Below are positions 15,496-16,536 of a stretch of DNA of 16,536 nucleotides, in pieces. Positions within the stretch are counted from its first letter, which is position 1. The number at the start of each line of letters is the position of its first letter. Source of the stretch: Alphaproteobacteria bacterium (GTDB taxonomy: Bacteria; Pseudomonadota; Alphaproteobacteria; Sphingomonadales; Sphingomonadaceae). The stretch spans positions 1 to 16,536 of the forward strand of contig JAENVZ010000081.1 in NCBI GenBank assembly GCA_016650315.1, read 5' to 3'. Position numbers and translations under genes: made by a program. Under the pieces are notes generated by a model. That model did not search any database. It was not told where the DNA came from and saw nothing but the letters and a program-made list of their open reading frames with translations.

Positions 15496-15912
15496 TTATC
15501 TCCCCTCCCGCTTGTGGGAGGGGTTGGGGGAATCGGCCTCATCATCTCCGTTCGTCCCGAGCGTAGTCGAGGGACGTTGGCTTGGCGCGACCGTCCCTCG
15601 ACTACGCTCGGGACGAACGGATTGCTCGCGTTCGCTTGGTGGCTTGCTGTAATAGGACAAGGCTTTCCAATCGCCTCGAATCAATGCTTCCTTTTCCACG
15701 CGTGACCACGGCTTGATGCGCCGTTCGGCTTCCAGCGCTTCCAGTCTGGTTTGGAAATATTCGTTCCAAACCAGCACTACTGGCCTGCGCCGGGAGGTGA
15801 AGTCGGAAAACCCTCCTGTTTGATGCTCACTGACCCGGCGTTCCAGATTGTCTGTGTGGCCCGTATAATAACGGTCGTCAGCGCAGCGCAGGATGTAGGT
15901 CCAGAATGCCAT
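15496..15912 (-). CDS. GIY-YIG nuclease-family protein with repeat-derived C-terminal tail
   Basis: Encodes 138 residues from the ATG at 15912 (MAFWTYILRC); 17 upstream codons are also open but read repeat sequence. The GIY-YIG fold is shown by TYILRC (5-10) and YYTGHT (15-20), an arginine in NLERRVSEH, and ALEAERRIKPWSR (59-71), which carries the family's catalytic glutamate. Small stand-alone GIY-YIG proteins (YhbQ/UPF0213-like) are usually about 90-100 residues, which matches the domain ending near 96. Residues 98-122 (SVRPERSRG to STTLGTNG) are translated from the palindromic repeat at 15548-15620, and about 129-138 (PNPSHKREGR) from the palindrome at 15502-15523. The tail is therefore repeat, not domain. 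No good Shine-Dalgarno is seen. It sits between yqeY and dnaG with repeats on both sides. Nuclease activity and substrate are unproven. Confidence 0.85.
   Translation of the reverse strand: MAFWTYILRCADDRYYTGHTDNLERRVSEHQTGGFSDFTSRRRPVVLVWNEYFQTRLEALEAERRIKPWSRVEKEALIRGDWKALSYYSKPPSEREQSVRPERSRGTVAPSQRPSTTLGTNGDDEADSPNPSHKREGR
15502..15523 (-). promoter_or_regulatory. Hairpin sequestering the dnaG ribosome binding site
   Basis: CCCCTCCC (15502-15509) and GGGAGGGG (15516-15523) are perfect complements over a 6-base loop. On the minus-strand mRNA the order is CCCCUCCC, ACAAGC, GGGAGGGG, then AGAUAA and the dnaG AUG. The GGAGG that serves dnaG is thus the 3' arm of an eight-pair, nearly all-GC stem. 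A related palindrome is at 16150-16171, so this is a repeat that has been placed at, or recruited into, the start site. Confidence 0.7.
15548..15620. repeat. Palindromic REP-like repeat B, inside the GIY-YIG reading frame
   Basis: The arms 15548-15576 and 15592-15620 are perfect 29-base inverted complements, around a 15-base loop containing TTGGCTTGGCGCGA. It is the best-preserved copy of the family in this window. It is read in frame as residues 98-122 of the GIY-YIG protein without a stop codon on the minus strand. Confidence 0.95.
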
Positions 15913-15933
15913 ATTACTATTAACCGTGACTCT

Positions 15934-16132
15934 CCGTTCGTGTCGAGCGAAGTCGAGACGCATTAGAGTTTGATGATTTTAGGTTAACCCGTTCGTCCCG
16001 AGCGAAGTCGAGGGATGCTGGCTTGGCGCTAACGTGTCTGACTTCGCTCGACACAAACGGAAGTGAGTCAACCTAAAGTCATCCCGCTCTAGCGCCAAGC
16101 CAACGTCCCTCGACTACGCTCGGGACAAACGG
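15934..16132. repeat. Compound REP cluster between yqeY and the GIY-YIG gene
   Basis: Four arms of the same repeat family occur in the order left, left, right, right: 15934-15960, 15989-16030, 16031-16060 and 16091-16132. The middle two form one 72-bp unit like repeat B, with poorly matched arms. The outer two are single arms. The linkers also pair (TTTTAGGTTAAC near 15977-15988 against GTCAACCTAAAG near 16067-16079). The whole 200 bp is thus a large imperfect palindrome. It fills nearly all of the 264-bp gap between yqeY and the GIY-YIG ATG. Confidence 0.85.
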
Positions 16133-16149
16133 GGATGGGTGCCGAGTTT

Positions 16150-16171
16150 CCTCTCCCGCAGGCGGGAGGGG
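16150..16171. repeat. Short GC palindrome just after yqeY
   Basis: CTCCCGC (16153-16159) and GCGGGAG (16162-16168) are perfect complements over two bases. They extend to 10 pairs with one wobble (16150-16171). It begins five bases beyond the yqeY stop. On the plus strand it is followed by AGTTTTC, a weak terminator look; on the yqeY transcript no U-run follows. It shares the CCTCCCGC...GGGAGGGG core with 15502-15523, so the two bracket the GIY-YIG gene and its REP units. Confidence 0.7.
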
Positions 16172-16176
16172 AGTTT

Positions 16177-16536
16177 TCAAGAAAGCGCCGCCTTCACCAG
16201 TCCGCTGGTCTTGCTCATATCCAGTTGCGTGCCGTGGCGTTCCTTCAAAAGCGCCATGACCTTGCCCATGTCCTTGACGCTGTCCGCGCCGACTTCCGCC
16301 TTGATCGCTTCGATGGCGGCGGTGGTTTCCGCCTCGCTCATCTGCGCGGGCATGAAGCCTTCGATCACATCGACCTCTGCCTGTTCCTTGGCGGCCAGTT
16401 CGGCGCGGCCGCCCTGTTCAAACATCGCAATCGATTCGCGCCGCTGCTTCACCATCTTTTGCAGCACTTCTGTCACCAGCGCATCATCCTCGGGGACCTG
16501 TTTGGCGGTGCGCAGTTCGATGTCGCGGTCCTTAAC
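16177..16536 (-). CDS. yqeY: GatB/YqeY domain protein, 5' end beyond the window
   Basis: The frame is open from the right edge to the TGA at 16179-16177, giving 119 residues of a protein normally about 150 long. The visible part begins VKDRDIELRTAKQV, so about 30 N-terminal residues lie outside the window; an internal GTG at 16476 is not the real start. Family landmarks are VLQKMVKQRRESI, AAKEQAEVDVIEGFMPAQMSEAE, VKDMGKVMALLKERH and the closing LDMSKTSGLVKAAL. YqeY resembles the tail domain of the GatB amidotransferase subunit and is thought to bind tRNA; its cellular role is not settled. It is commonly found upstream of dnaG-rpoD in alphaproteobacteria, which fits its place here apart from the inserted GIY-YIG gene and repeats. 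Confidence 0.93.
   Translation of the reverse strand, partial: VKDRDIELRTAKQVPEDDALVTEVLQKMVKQRRESIAMFEQGGRAELAAKEQAEVDVIEGFMPAQMSEAETTAAIEAIKAEVGADSVKDMGKVMALLKERHGTQLDMSKTSGLVKAALS

Noticed and set aside
15548..15620. REP arms considered as terminal inverted repeats of an insertion sequence
   Set aside because: The arms enclose only a 15-base loop; no transposase frame lies between any pair of arms in the window.
15934..16132. Repeated units considered as a CRISPR array
   Set aside because: The units are inverted arms of a palindrome with no regular spacers and no cas genes nearby.

Overview
The window reads as a chromosomal segment of a sphingomonad alphaproteobacterium (Sphingomonadaceae; the genus cannot be fixed from this sequence). 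The evidence is the GC-rich coding style, the yqeY-dnaG-rpoD and mfd-sdhE-recG gene orders, the sigma-70 with a long acidic insert, and palindromic intergenic repeats of the CCGTTCGTCCCGAGC type, which are familiar from sphingomonad genomes. I see no phage, plasmid, insertion sequence, CRISPR array, tRNA or rRNA. Most of the window is core genome; the unusual material is the repeat-rich stretch around a GIY-YIG gene next to dnaG.

Left part (1-3160): the start of mfd (minus strand, running off the left edge), a palindromic repeat, sdhE (minus) and a divergent recG (plus). recG ends in a pair of hairpins that belong to a dispersed alphaproteobacterial repeat. Middle left (3160-7016): a PilZ protein and tyrS on the minus strand. 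Diverging from tyrS is a translationally coupled pair, a DOMON-like protein and a DUF1343/NamZ-type protein. Then come a gene-free stretch of about 230 bp and a 63-residue two-helix membrane protein of the Thivi_2564 type, preceded by a good match to an EcfG (general stress response) promoter.

Middle right (7079-11402): a CoxE-like VWA protein and a MoxR/CoxD-like AAA+ ATPase, both minus strand, which normally work as a pair. A plus-strand gene for a cytoplasmic methyl-accepting protein lies exactly between them. An uncharacterised 226-residue protein follows.

Right part (11536-16536): a minus-strand cluster in transcription order yqeY (truncated by the window edge), a repeat cluster, a GIY-YIG nuclease gene, dnaG and rpoD. 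This resembles the macromolecular-synthesis operon, with the GIY-YIG gene and its repeats lodged between yqeY and dnaG. Two points stand out. The C-terminal third of the GIY-YIG reading frame is made of translated palindromic repeat. One of those palindromes also forms a perfect 8-bp hairpin that contains the dnaG Shine-Dalgarno, and the GIY-YIG stop codon directly abuts the dnaG ATG (TAA-ATG). dnaG translation may therefore depend on ribosomes first reading through a repeat-derived tail.
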